A stretch of 64,000 bases of DNA from CALARM01 sp964431735 (GTDB taxonomy: Bacteria > Vulcanimicrobiota > SpSt-956 > JAKJGF01), in contig CAYSLJ010000003.1 of assembly GCA_964431735.1 (NCBI GenBank), positions 1 through 64,000 on the forward strand. Direction: 5' to 3'. Under the pieces are notes generated by a model. That model was not told where the DNA came from and ran no database searches. It saw only the letters and a list, made by a program, of their open reading frames with translations. Below, piece by piece: positions 1 to 8,542 of this stretch. The position numbers and the translations under genes are program-made. How positions within the stretch are numbered: the stretch's first letter is position 1; every line of letters begins with the position of its first letter.

Positions 1-44
1 CACGATATAGACGTAAATATGATTGGGTTATTTCTTGACAACCC

Positions 45-282
45 CTTAGTACCGCACCAGGTAAAGTAGTAACCAAAAAATATGGAACATGCTCCTGTCC
101 CTGGCCTGGCTCTGGAGGAAAAGATATGCCGTAGTAAAAGAGAGTTATAAATGATATAGACGCAAAATATTAACAGTCTGCAAAACCAGTTTACCACGTA
201 ACAGGATCATATCTTTTCGGGAAGAGTCCGTTCAGGGACAGGTTTTAGAAATGGATACTGACTTATCTGGAGCGGTACTAAG
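45..282 (+). mobile_element. MITE-like element, subfamily A, copy 1
   Basis: A non-coding element of about 238 bp bounded by inverted ends: CTTAGTACCGCACCAG on the left and the complement of CTTAGTACCGCTCCAG on the right. A second copy lies in opposite orientation at 33316-33549 and shares nearly the whole sequence. The interior shares a core with subfamily B (the AATTTATAA..TTAATACGG..CTCCAGAGCC stretch), so A and B are related. No ORF is inside, so mobilisation would need a transposase acting in trans. The right end directly abuts the B copy at 279-494. Confidence 0.7.
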
Positions 283-494
283 AGCCTATCCGAAAAGTCA
301 TCAAATACCTTCCGGTGTGTGAGGCTCTTCCGAAAAATCTATAATCCTCTTGCAAAAAAACTCTTATTACAGACTGCTACGATATTACATTTGTTTAATT
401 TATAAATTACTGTTAATACGGTATATATTTTTCTCCAGAGCCTCACACACCGGAAGGGTGTAGAATAAATATTACTTTTCGGATAGGTTCTAAG
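279..494 (+). mobile_element. MITE-like element, subfamily B, copy 1
   Basis: A non-coding element of about 216 bp with long imperfect terminal inverted repeats. The outer ends read CTAAGAGCCTATCCGAAAAG and its near-complement, followed on both arms by an inner inverted motif containing CCTTCCGGTG and GAGGCTCT. A near-identical copy in opposite orientation is at 27856-28072. CTAAG is present at both borders of both copies, so it is either target duplication or part of the element. No coding capacity is seen. Confidence 0.75.
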
Positions 495-520
495 CCGGTT
501 AAATGATAAATATTATGATA

Positions 521-552
521 AAAAATCTACGGAGTATATCCGTAGATTTTTT
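521..552. terminator. bidirectional hairpin terminator
   Basis: An 8-bp perfect stem (TCTACGGA / TCCGTAGA) with a GTATA loop is flanked by A5 on the left and T6 on the right, so it could end transcription in either direction. It lies about 40 nt past the stop of the small minus-strand ORF at 589-786. No plus-strand gene lies upstream in the window. Confidence 0.7.
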
Positions 553-588
553 AGTAACCTCTTTCAAAAGTGAAAAATCTCTATTGAA

Positions 589-786
589 TCATTGTTTTAT
601 TTTCATAATAATGTCATAATATGAGAAATAGAATGTCCGGGAAGTATGAATGGTGAGGATATTCTTATATTCTTCAAAAAAAGAAATGCTCTTTCTTTTC
701 TGTAAAAAGAGGAAATTTAAGGTATCAGGAGAAAAAGAGAAAGAAACATCTATATTATTTTCTTTTATCCGGGAAGACTCTGACAT
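589..786 (-). CDS. small hypothetical protein (65 aa), uncertain
   Basis: A 65-residue open frame rich in Phe, Ser and Lys with no family I recognise. Support is positional: a good hairpin terminator (521-552) lies just beyond its stop in the right orientation, and nothing else explains the 300 bp before the kinase gene at 865. Against it, the only Shine-Dalgarno-like bases (AGGTGA) lie almost on the start codon, and the composition is what AT-rich non-coding DNA would give. It may equally be a chance frame. Confidence 0.25.
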   Translation of the reverse strand: MSESSRIKENNIDVSFSFSPDTLNFLFLQKRKSISFFEEYKNILTIHTSRTFYFSYYDIIMKIKQ

Positions 787-835
787 TCACCTATAGGAGT
801 AAGTGAAAAGAGATTAGTAGACAGGAGGTAAGGCT

Positions 836-868
836 TTGCACTGTGTGCATACCAAGATATTATTATGA
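836..868 (+). CDS. possible 10-aa leader peptide, coupled to the downstream kinase
   Basis: A TTG start (an in-frame GTG follows at 845) lies 7 nt after a near-perfect AGGAGG (823-828). The frame runs ten codons to a TGA that overlaps the ATG of the next gene as ATGA (865-868). The kinase ATG itself sits 36 nt from that ribosome-binding site, too far for direct use. The arrangement suggests translational coupling. No leader-type codon run is evident. Confidence 0.35.
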   Translation: MHCVHTKILL

Positions 869-1995
869 ATTATTCAGTACTGGTAGTTGATGATGAAGAT
901 TGTATAAGAGAACTGTGTGAAGATGTCCTTCCTATGTGGGGCTACGAAGTAGACACGGCAGAAGACGGATTCCAGGGGATAGACAAGGCCAAAACAGGGA
1001 AATATCATGTAGTTCTTACTGATATAAAAATGCCTGAATGTGACGGTCTAACAGTTCTTGAAAAAGTTAAAGCCTATGACCCTCAGATAGAAATAATTGT
1101 AATGACTGCCTATGGCACAATAGAAACAGCTGTCAATGCTATGAAAAAAGGTGCCTATGACTTTATTATGAAACCACTTTCCCTGAATCAAATGCAGGCA
1201 GTTCTGAGTAAATGTGTTGAAAAAATCGAACTGACATCGAAAAATAAAGAACTCACCGAATTAAACAGAAGATTACGTGAATTAAACGAAATGAAAGAAA
1301 AATTCATCACTATTACAAGTCATGAACTCAGAACACCTGTATGCAGCATAACAGGATTTGTGGAACTTATAAAATACAGCCTGTCCGGTATACTTGAAGA
1401 TAAACCTGAAACACTGCTCTCTGAACTGGAAACAATAGTAAAAGGACTTGCAGATATAGTAAGTGATATGCATGATCTGGCAGCTATGGATCTGGGAGGC
1501 TTTAAACTTACAAAAGAAAATTTAAATCTTGTAGATATAGCACAACATGTAAAAAATGAATTTTTCCCTATATTAAAAGACAGGCAACTTCCTATAGAAA
1601 TACATTCTGTTGACGTTTTAAATTATAAAGGTGATAAAAGACGAATAAGACAGGCTCTGAGAGAACTGGTTCAAAATTCGGTAAAATTCACTCCCGATAA
1701 AGGCAAAATAGATATAGTATTATCACAGGAAAACAACAGGATAATAATTTCCGTAAAAGATACCGGCATAGGTATTCCTCCTGACAGAATAGATACTATT
1801 TTTGAGAGATTCTATGAAGTTCAGGACTCTACACTCCATTCATCTTCTGACACTGCTTTTATGGGCGGAGGTCTGGGAGTAGGACTCTCTCTGGTAAAAG
1901 AAATAGTGATTTCTCATGGAGGGACAGTATCTGTTACAAGTCAGAGCGGTAAAGGTTCTACATTTACTATGGAATTGCCATGTGAAGAAGTTTAG
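865..1995 (+). CDS. receiver-histidine kinase hybrid (receiver at N terminus)
   Basis: A cytoplasmic two-component protein of 376 aa. Residues 1-120 are a receiver domain: acidic pair VVDDED, phospho-acceptor Asp in LTDIKMP near residue 53, and the conserved MTAYG and KPL motifs. A short coiled coil leads to a HisKA dimerisation helix with His near 153 (SHELRTP). The HATPase domain has an N box (ELVQNSVKF), G1 (DTGIGIP) and G2 (GGGLGVGLSL). There are no membrane segments, so it probably takes phosphate from another kinase and passes it on. The output partner is not in the immediate neighbourhood. Start is the ATG overlapping the stop of a possible leader peptide. Confidence 0.9.
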   Translation: MNYSVLVVDDEDCIRELCEDVLPMWGYEVDTAEDGFQGIDKAKTGKYHVVLTDIKMPECDGLTVLEKVKAYDPQIEIIVMTAYGTIETAVNAMKKGAYDFIMKPLSLNQMQAVLSKCVEKIELTSKNKELTELNRRLRELNEMKEKFITITSHELRTPVCSITGFVELIKYSLSGILEDKPETLLSELETIVKGLADIVSDMHDLAAMDLGGFKLTKENLNLVDIAQHVKNEFFPILKDRQLPIEIHSVDVLNYKGDKRRIRQALRELVQNSVKFTPDKGKIDIVLSQENNRIIISVKDTGIGIPPDRIDTIFERFYEVQDSTLHSSSDTAFMGGGLGVGLSLVKEIVISHGGTVSVTSQSGKGSTFTMELPCEEV

Positions 1996-2098
1996 CTATA
2001 CTCTGGATCTCAGTAATAATAACGTTAAATATACAACTGATTTATTACTGCCCCGGGGTTACAGGTACCGGGTTTTGGGTGTGAGGTTATGAAGATAA

Positions 2099-2140
2099 AA
2101 CCTGAACCCCAAAACTTGAAACCTGAAACACAAAAATTGA
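2099..2140 (+). repeat. heptanucleotide tandem repeat, AACCTGA type
   Basis: Six consecutive degenerate 7-mers: AACCTGA, ACCCCAA, AACTTGA, AACCTGA, AACACAA, AAATTGA. They lie just upstream of uvrA. The 7-nt period matches the GTGACGC- and GTGAGNN-type repeats elsewhere in the window, although the unit sequence differs. Confidence 0.6.
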
Positions 2141-2176
2141 AGAGATTATTTCTTTACAGTCCCTAAACTTAAAATT

Positions 2177-4993
2177 ATGATATCCATCAGAGGAGCCAGA
2201 CAGCATAACCTGAAAGGAATAAATCTGGATATACCCGATTATTCCCTCACAATCATAACAGGAGTAAGCGGTTCAGGGAAATCCAGTCTTGCTTTTGATA
2301 CAATATATGCAGAAGGTCAGAGACGATATATTGAATCTTTTTCCTCCTATGCAAGACAGTTCCTTGAACAACTAGAAAAACCCGATGTAGATTCCATAGA
2401 AGGACTTTCTCCGTCCATATCTATCGATCAAAGGACAGGAGGAGTCAACGCCAGATCTACAGTCGGAACAATTACGGAATGTTATGATTATTTGAGACTT
2501 CTTTTTGCAAGATGTGGTACCCCGTACTGTCCTTTCTGTAATATTATAATAGAACCTCAGTCTGTAGAAAAAATATCAGATTCTATAACTTCTATGAAAG
2601 AAGGCACAAAGATACAACTTTTAGCTCCTTTAGTAAGAAGCAGAAAAGGAGAATACAGAGAACTGCTTCATGATCTTGGTTCAGAAGGGTTTTCCAAAGT
2701 AAGAATAAACGGCGAAATACATGACCTTTCAGAAGATATAAATCTGGCAAGATATAAAGTCCATAACATAGAAGTAGTAGTAGACAGACTCAAAATAAAA
2801 AAAGACATGGGAAATCGTTTTATAAATTCCTTAAATCTTGCCATTGACAGAGGGAGCGGAACTATCATAGTAGATATAGAAGGAGAAAAAGAACTGCTCT
2901 TCAGCACGAAACTTGCCTGCCCGAACTGCAGTTATTCCCTTGATGAACTGGAACCTGTAATGTTTTCTTTCAACAGCCCCAGAGGCGCCTGTCCTGATTG
3001 TTCAGGACTTGGCATAAAAAAGAAAATTGATCTATCCCTTCTCATTCAGAATAAAGAACTGTGTATATCGGACGGTGCCATACCGGTTTTACAGATAAGA
3101 AATTCAGTTTTCATGACTTTACTTAAAAAAGTGGAAGCAATCTGTTCAATGACGGATTTCAATATAAATACACCGTTATCAACAATAGATGACTCAATAA
3201 TTAATCTAATCCTTTACGGCTCATCCGATAAATCTATAAATATGACCTATAGATTCGGTAAAAAAAAGGGAATAATAGAATATAAAACTAAATTTGACGG
3301 TATTGTAAATTATCTTGAAGCCATTTATTCTGATAAACATTTTGAAGCCATTCATGAATATATAGAAAACATTATGATTGATAGTCCATGCGAAACATGC
3401 AAAGGAATGAGGCTCAAAGCAGAAAGCCTTTCCGTAAAGCTCTGCAGTAAATCTATAGGAGAAGTCTCTAACATGAGTCTCAAAGATTTATATAAATTTC
3501 TTTCACATTTAACATTTAACAACGGTAAAGAGCCTGTGGGAAGAGTTATATTGAAAGAAATAAATACAAGGCTGGAATTTCTGCTGAGACTCGGTGTTTC
3601 CTATCTGTCTCTCGACAGAAGAGTATCAACCCTGGCAGGAGGGGAAGTGCAGAGAATAAGACTTGCCACACAGATAAGTTCCGGTCTTACAGGTGTCCTT
3701 TATATACTGGATGAACCAACAGTGGGACTCCATCAGAGAGATAATGAATATTTAATAAATATACTGGAAGAACTCAGAGACACAGGCAATACCATAATAG
3801 TAGTGGAACATGACGAAGCAATTATGAGAAAAGCCGATTACATCGTAGATCTCGGTCCCGGAGCAGGTGTCACAGGAGGGCATGTAGTTTATGAAGGTAC
3901 TTCACATAATATAACAGGAACGGAATCCCTTACAGGCCGATATCTATCAGGACAAATTTCCATACCATGTCCTGTGAGAAAGAGCTCTCATGGAGCAAAA
4001 ACCATTACAGTAAAAGGTGCCTGTGCAAATAACCTGAAACATATAGATGTAACCTTTTATTGCGGATTATTTAACTGTGTAACAGGCGTTTCCGGCTCAG
4101 GGAAAAGCACTCTTGTAAATGATATACTATATCCTGCCATAGCCAGAATTCTCTACAGAACAAAGGCAGACCCCGGCAGGCATGACTGCATAACAGGCAC
4201 AGAACATATAGATAAAGTAGTAATGGTAGATCAGAGTCCTATAGGGAGGTCTCCCAGATCCAATCCTGCCACCTATACCGATATATTCACTCATATAAGG
4301 GATGTTTTTGCTATGACACAGAAAGCAAGACTCAGGGGATATAAAAAAGGGCGGTTCAGTTTCAATGTAAAGGGAGGAAGATGTGAAAAATGTCAGGGTT
4401 CCGGACATATCAGCATAGAGATGAGTTTTCTGCCCGATCTATACATAACATGCGATGAATGCAGGGGAAAAAGATATAATTCGGAAACACTGGAGATTGA
4501 ATATAAAGGGAAAAACATATTTCACGTACTTGAAATGACAGTAACGGAAGCCTTTGAATTTTTTGATGGTTTCCCGAAAATACGCAGACTTCTGGAAACT
4601 CTGAAGAACGTCGGACTTGGTTATATACAACTGGGTCAACCTGCAACATTTCTTTCAGGAGGGGAAGCACAGAGGATAAAACTTTCTGCTGAACTTTCAA
4701 AGAAAAGTACGGGGAAAACCCTTTATATACTGGATGAACCTACGACAGGTCTTCATTTCCATGATACAGCACAGTTATTAAAGGTACTTAAGGAATTAAA
4801 AAATATGGGAAATACAATTATTGTAATAGAACATAATATGGATGTGATAAAATCGGCAGATTATATTATAGATCTGGGACCTGAAGGCGGAGAGGACGGC
4901 GGGTATGTTGTTACAACAGGAACACCGGAAGAGATAGCAGGAGAGGGAAAATCTCATACAGGGAAATTTTTGAGCCAGATTCTCAGGAGGTGA
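2177..4993 (+). CDS. uvrA: UvrABC excinuclease subunit A
   Basis: The DNA-damage recognition ATPase of nucleotide excision repair; it works as a dimer, loads UvrB on damaged DNA and then leaves. At 938 aa it is standard length. It has two ABC ATPase modules: Walker A GVSGSGKSS near residue 29 and GVSGSGKST near 637, and signature motifs LAGGEVQRIRLA near 485 and LSGGEAQRIKL near 825. Zinc-binding pairs CPNC/CPDC (from about 248) and CEKC/CDEC (about 736-763) are intact, as is the family motif YARQFLEQ. No convincing ribosome-binding site precedes the ATG, and the leader contains a heptamer repeat. The gene ends in the ribosome-binding site of the next gene, so the two are probably cotranscribed. 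Confidence 0.97.
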   Translation: MISIRGARQHNLKGINLDIPDYSLTIITGVSGSGKSSLAFDTIYAEGQRRYIESFSSYARQFLEQLEKPDVDSIEGLSPSISIDQRTGGVNARSTVGTITECYDYLRLLFARCGTPYCPFCNIIIEPQSVEKISDSITSMKEGTKIQLLAPLVRSRKGEYRELLHDLGSEGFSKVRINGEIHDLSEDINLARYKVHNIEVVVDRLKIKKDMGNRFINSLNLAIDRGSGTIIVDIEGEKELLFSTKLACPNCSYSLDELEPVMFSFNSPRGACPDCSGLGIKKKIDLSLLIQNKELCISDGAIPVLQIRNSVFMTLLKKVEAICSMTDFNINTPLSTIDDSIINLILYGSSDKSINMTYRFGKKKGIIEYKTKFDGIVNYLEAIYSDKHFEAIHEYIENIMIDSPCETCKGMRLKAESLSVKLCSKSIGEVSNMSLKDLYKFLSHLTFNNGKEPVGRVILKEINTRLEFLLRLGVSYLSLDRRVSTLAGGEVQRIRLATQISSGLTGVLYILDEPTVGLHQRDNEYLINILEELRDTGNTIIVVEHDEAIMRKADYIVDLGPGAGVTGGHVVYEGTSHNITGTESLTGRYLSGQISIPCPVRKSSHGAKTITVKGACANNLKHIDVTFYCGLFNCVTGVSGSGKSTLVNDILYPAIARILYRTKADPGRHDCITGTEHIDKVVMVDQSPIGRSPRSNPATYTDIFTHIRDVFAMTQKARLRGYKKGRFSFNVKGGRCEKCQGSGHISIEMSFLPDLYITCDECRGKRYNSETLEIEYKGKNIFHVLEMTVTEAFEFFDGFPKIRRLLETLKNVGLGYIQLGQPATFLSGGEAQRIKLSAELSKKSTGKTLYILDEPTTGLHFHDTAQLLKVLKELKNMGNTIIVIEHNMDVIKSADYIIDLGPEGGEDGGYVVTTGTPEEIAGEGKSHTGKFLSQILRR

Positions 4994-4998
4994 TTTTT

Positions 4999-6012
4999 AT
5001 GAGGTGTAATAAATGCGGTGAAGTAATATCTGATTTTTCCGATATATGTTACAACTGTAATAAATCCAATATTACGACACAACTTGATGTGAATAAAGAA
5101 ATAAAAGATCCCGACTTTTCTCCAGAGAATGAAACATGTATTCTGGAACAGAATAAATACAGCAGTGCAAATAAAATAGAAATACAGAATCTAAAATCAC
5201 ACAGGTATAAGCCGGAAGAATACAATTATGAAGGAAGAAAAACGCCGGTTCATATAATACAAGAACAACCGGTATATATCCCCTCCAGTAATAATCACAT
5301 ATTTAAAATTGCTTTCAAGTTAATAACAATTTCAGTGATATTTTTTCTATTTCTGATACTGGTAACAGGAGAACAGAAAAAGGCATTCAGAAAAGGAATG
5401 GAACAGTTCAACCAGGGTATTTTCAGAACTTACAGGGATGGGAAAGACAGGGGGTCTCCTGCTTCATTTAAAAAAGCTCTTTCCCTATGGAATACAAAAA
5501 CATATAATGCAAAAATTTCTTATTTACTGGCTGTTTCCTGCTATTATGATTCTTTGAATCTGCAGGTAATAGGAGCAAGAAATGATCCTGCCAGAATCAG
5601 AGACGATATGGAAGAAATGAAATTTTATCTGGACAAAGCTCTCTCTTTAAACCATAAATATCCGGAAGCTTTTTATTATAGAGGATTGTACTATATGGAA
5701 GTAAATAATTGCAGCCAGGCCAGAATGGATTTTAATAACTGTATGAACAGTGCCGGACTTATCTGGAGATCAGAACCTGTAAAGCAGCTTAAATGGGTAA
5801 CAGCAGCTAAAATGGCAGGAGAAGAAGCTTTAAAGTTATCACAGGAGAAGGACATTTCTGTAAAATCAGTACCTCCTGTAATGGCAGATTGCTGCAGACA
5901 TCTCACATTAATAATAGACGGTCAGGGTAGAGCTTCTATAAAAGATAAAGACGGTAATTTTATAATCACAGATAAACTCTGTCCCCCCTTGCCTGATGAA
6001 GTGGACAGATAA
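4999..6012 (+). CDS. zinc-ribbon, single-pass membrane protein with TPR-like region
   Basis: Function unknown. The N terminus is a four-cysteine zinc ribbon (MRCNKCGEV..CYNCNK). A polar linker leads to one transmembrane helix near residues 102-125 (hydrophobic, ending ILVTGEQKK) and then a helical region with a TPR-like pattern (KFYLDKALSLNHKYPEAFYY near 210-235). The ATG at 4999 is chosen over the in-frame GTG at 4990 because AGGAGGTGA (4985-4993) is spaced for it; that site overlaps the uvrA stop, so translation follows uvrA. The zinc-ribbon-plus-helix plan recurs in other genes of this window. Confidence 0.8.
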   Translation: MRCNKCGEVISDFSDICYNCNKSNITTQLDVNKEIKDPDFSPENETCILEQNKYSSANKIEIQNLKSHRYKPEEYNYEGRKTPVHIIQEQPVYIPSSNNHIFKIAFKLITISVIFFLFLILVTGEQKKAFRKGMEQFNQGIFRTYRDGKDRGSPASFKKALSLWNTKTYNAKISYLLAVSCYYDSLNLQVIGARNDPARIRDDMEEMKFYLDKALSLNHKYPEAFYYRGLYYMEVNNCSQARMDFNNCMNSAGLIWRSEPVKQLKWVTAAKMAGEEALKLSQEKDISVKSVPPVMADCCRHLTLIIDGQGRASIKDKDGNFIITDKLCPPLPDEVDR

Positions 6013-6043
6013 TTTTCTGGCTCTTTCTATGGAAACACCATAG

Positions 6044-6757
6044 TTATATTTCCCTGCCGCAATTTATGCAGAACTGGCTGCCTTCAGGAACTGATTTACC
6101 GCAGGACTGACATATTTTTTCTTCTGTCCGGGGCAATACAATCTGTTTTTCAGATGTGTTCTCAATTTTTTCTTTATTCTTTGAAATATGCTGTACCATT
6201 CGATATAAAAAATCACTCATATAATTCATGGTAGATATTTTTACAACAGGCCAGCGTACTTTCCATTTTATCATATAAGTATCGATTATAAATATATCTA
6301 TTAAATGTTTGCTTTTAAGAAATTCTCTGCGGTATTCAGACGGAAGGACTTCTCTGATATTTACAGGAGCAATGCTTCTTATTATAAAATTATTATCAAA
6401 ATCGGAATCACCTGTTTGAATATAAGAACCTCCGAAAAAATCACCAAACCTGTTGTGCCAGTCCTGTCTGTATATAGTTATTCCAAGACCTGAAGGAGAA
6501 GGAAATTCCAGATACATCTCATTAAAATGAGTATCCCTGCTTTTATGACCGATTTTGGTATAGTGAAGAGATAATTTCAGTTCCCTGAATTTACCCCATA
6601 CGTCAATAACATGCTGCTCATTACTGAGAGTATAATATAGATTCATCATCTGAGCAAATGTTTTCCACTGGTTTGATATAAAACTTCTATAAAAGAAACT
6701 ACCCAGGCCTGCGACAACTACACCGACAATCAATAAAGGTATAATATAATCATCCAT
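6044..6757 (-). CDS. membrane-anchored protein with C-terminal zinc ribbon
   Basis: A 237-aa protein of unknown function. It starts with a hydrophobic anchor (residues 4-22), continues with a mixed alpha/beta region of about 170 residues that I do not recognise, and ends in a zinc ribbon (CQSCGKSV..FCINCGREI). It is the last gene of the minus-strand run beginning at 12620, 78 nt after the amidase gene. It faces convergently towards the zinc-ribbon gene at 4999-6012. Confidence 0.75.
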   Translation of the reverse strand: MDDYIIPLLIVGVVVAGLGSFFYRSFISNQWKTFAQMMNLYYTLSNEQHVIDVWGKFRELKLSLHYTKIGHKSRDTHFNEMYLEFPSPSGLGITIYRQDWHNRFGDFFGGSYIQTGDSDFDNNFIIRSIAPVNIREVLPSEYRREFLKSKHLIDIFIIDTYMIKWKVRWPVVKISTMNYMSDFLYRMVQHISKNKEKIENTSEKQIVLPRTEEKICQSCGKSVPEGSQFCINCGREI

Positions 6758-6835
6758 ATAAAACTCTTTCTCGCCAGATTATTAACAGGGCTATCATCCT
6801 CGCGTCACGACTATAACCAGTGAAAACCCTTATTA

Positions 6836-7537
6836 TTATCTGGAAAGATATTTCCTCAATCTGCCCATATAGGTCTTACCAGGGTCTGTTCTGCCATAGG
6901 CAGAAGGATAACAATCAGGAGAGCGGCTGTCACCGTAATCTGTATAATAATATCTGACAGCTTTATTACTGCTGTATTTTCCTTCTGATACTTCATAATG
7001 GCCCCAGATATTTTCAGAAGGGATATCAAAATAAATCTTTAAAAATTTCACAAGTTTAAAACTTGCCTGAATTGTATTTTCAGTAAGATCATTTTCATTA
7101 TTTGCAACCATTTCTATGGATATGGCAACATGGTTGACTCCGTAGGCGCCGCGGCACCGTCTGTTACATGGAAGTAATTGATATATGGCTCCGTCTCTGT
7201 CTATAATATAATGGACAGATAAATGACCGAACACTGTTCCTACGTCACCATCATCGTAATAGGCACCGTTTAAAAAAGTATAATAAGCGGATGAAAGGGT
7301 GCTTCCCCCCGTATAATGCATAACAATTGCTGAAGGAGAAAGGACAAGGGATTTATCATGATAATGTCTCTGGAAATAATTTATATATTCCTGAGTCCAT
7401 TTATCATATGGCAGGAGGTATGTTTTTCTGTCTATTTCAGGTCTTATTTTTTCTGCAGAAGAAGGATCGGCAAAAACATTATTTATGGTAAAAAGAAAAA
7501 AAGCTATAAATAAACAGGTTTTAAATATAGATTTCAT
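6836..7537 (-). CDS. secreted N-acetylmuramoyl-L-alanine amidase (Amidase_2 type)
   Basis: Predicted to cleave the amide bond between N-acetylmuramic acid and the stem peptide of murein. Residues 1-23 are a signal peptide. The remaining about 210 residues show the Amidase_2/PGRP pattern: first zinc ligand in VMHYTGG, then HLSVHYIIDRDGAIYQL, the helix with AISIEM, WGHYEV, and a C-terminal DPGK where the family usually has a His or Asp before Pro-Gly. No cell-wall binding repeats are present. It lies in the Hsp70/zinc-ribbon operon, 82 nt after the second zinc-ribbon gene, which suggests that the operon acts at the envelope. Confidence 0.88.
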   Translation of the reverse strand: MKSIFKTCLFIAFFLFTINNVFADPSSAEKIRPEIDRKTYLLPYDKWTQEYINYFQRHYHDKSLVLSPSAIVMHYTGGSTLSSAYYTFLNGAYYDDGDVGTVFGHLSVHYIIDRDGAIYQLLPCNRRCRGAYGVNHVAISIEMVANNENDLTENTIQASFKLVKFLKIYFDIPSENIWGHYEVSEGKYSSNKAVRYYYTDYGDSRSPDCYPSAYGRTDPGKTYMGRLRKYLSR

Positions 7538-7619
7538 AGGTTTTCTCTTTCACAGGACAGGAAATATTTATAATAACCCGGTTTCACCCGATCTTCTCGT
7601 CACATGTCACGGGTTACAT

Positions 7620-8105
7620 TCAATCAATCTTTATACCTTTTTTCTTTGCAATTGCAATCATTTCATCTTCTGTAAGTTCAGCCAGCTTTTTACCTGCTTT
7701 GAGATAAAAATTTTCACCTATTTTAGCTTTATCAAGACATGTATAGATTTTTTTTATATCCATGATTTTACTGGCTTCTATTAATTCTTCCATTGTTTTT
7801 CTTATAAAATCGCTCTGTTCCAGAATATTACTTAAAAATTCTTCCAGAACCCTGAGTTCGTCAGGGCTATAGGTAGATTCATATTTAAAATAATCGTCTT
7901 CTGCCCTGTCAAGTCTTTTGAGTAAATTTTTCACTGCAAGCTGTAATATGGAAGGGTCAATCTGACCGGCACACAGTTCTTCTCCCAGCCTTATTATCTG
8001 GCTCAAATGGGGAGAATAAGGCTTCACAGGCTGCAGATTAATCTTACAGTCAGGACATTCTATCTGAGTACTGGGATAAGATTTTTCACATAACAAACAA
8101 TTCAT
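7620..8105 (-). CDS. small zinc-ribbon helical protein, paralogue of the next gene upstream
   Basis: 161 aa, function unknown. It has an N-terminal zinc ribbon (MNCLLCEKS..CPDCKI) and then an all-helical, acidic region. It is paralogous to 8117-8542: both share the order CxxC, CPxCxI, a proline, H-x-SQ-x-IR and a Glu-rich helix. The genes are 11 nt apart. No membrane segment or signal is present, so a cytoplasmic adaptor role is plausible but not shown. Confidence 0.75.
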   Translation of the reverse strand: MNCLLCEKSYPSTQIECPDCKINLQPVKPYSPHLSQIIRLGEELCAGQIDPSILQLAVKNLLKRLDRAEDDYFKYESTYSPDELRVLEEFLSNILEQSDFIRKTMEELIEASKIMDIKKIYTCLDKAKIGENFYLKAGKKLAELTEDEMIAIAKKKGIKID

Positions 8106-8116
8106 AGATGTATCCT

Positions 8117-8542
8117 TCAGTCTATATCGTCAAAATTTGCCAGGGAATCATAATGTAATTTCTCTGCTTTCTTAAGAATCTTTATACCTTCTGTAATATG
8201 AAAGGAATCTGAATCTTCAAAATATATATCCAGTTCATCAAGAGCATCAAAAAGAAGGAGTGTTGCTTCCTGATACTGTTCAAACATATCGCTGCACTCC
8301 CGGGGAACATGTTTTTTTAGCTCATTCTGTTTTTCTTCCAGTCCGTCAAACAATTGAAAGAGCTGAGAAACCATACTTTCCAGAACTTCCACACCTTCAT
8401 CGCCCTTGAGGACACCTTCAGTAACCCTTATAAGCTGGCTCACATGGGATTTATGCTGAGGCATAGGAGATATATCTATCTGACAGACAGGACATCTAAG
8501 TGTCGTTGCAGGTCTTTCTTCTCCACAGTTCAGGCAGAGCAT
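8117..8542 (-). CDS. small zinc-ribbon helical protein
   Basis: 141 aa, paralogue of 7620-8105. It has a zinc ribbon at the N terminus (MLCLNCGEE..CPVCQI), a conserved HVSQLIRVTE segment and acidic helices. The start at 8542 is needed to keep the first CxxC and has an AGAGGT ribosome-binding site 7 nt upstream; it therefore overlaps the 3' end of the Ig-like gene by 47 nt in another frame. The overlap makes coupled translation with that gene likely. Confidence 0.75.
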   Translation of the reverse strand: MLCLNCGEERPATTLRCPVCQIDISPMPQHKSHVSQLIRVTEGVLKGDEGVEVLESMVSQLFQLFDGLEEKQNELKKHVPRECSDMFEQYQEATLLLFDALDELDIYFEDSDSFHITEGIKILKKAEKLHYDSLANFDDID

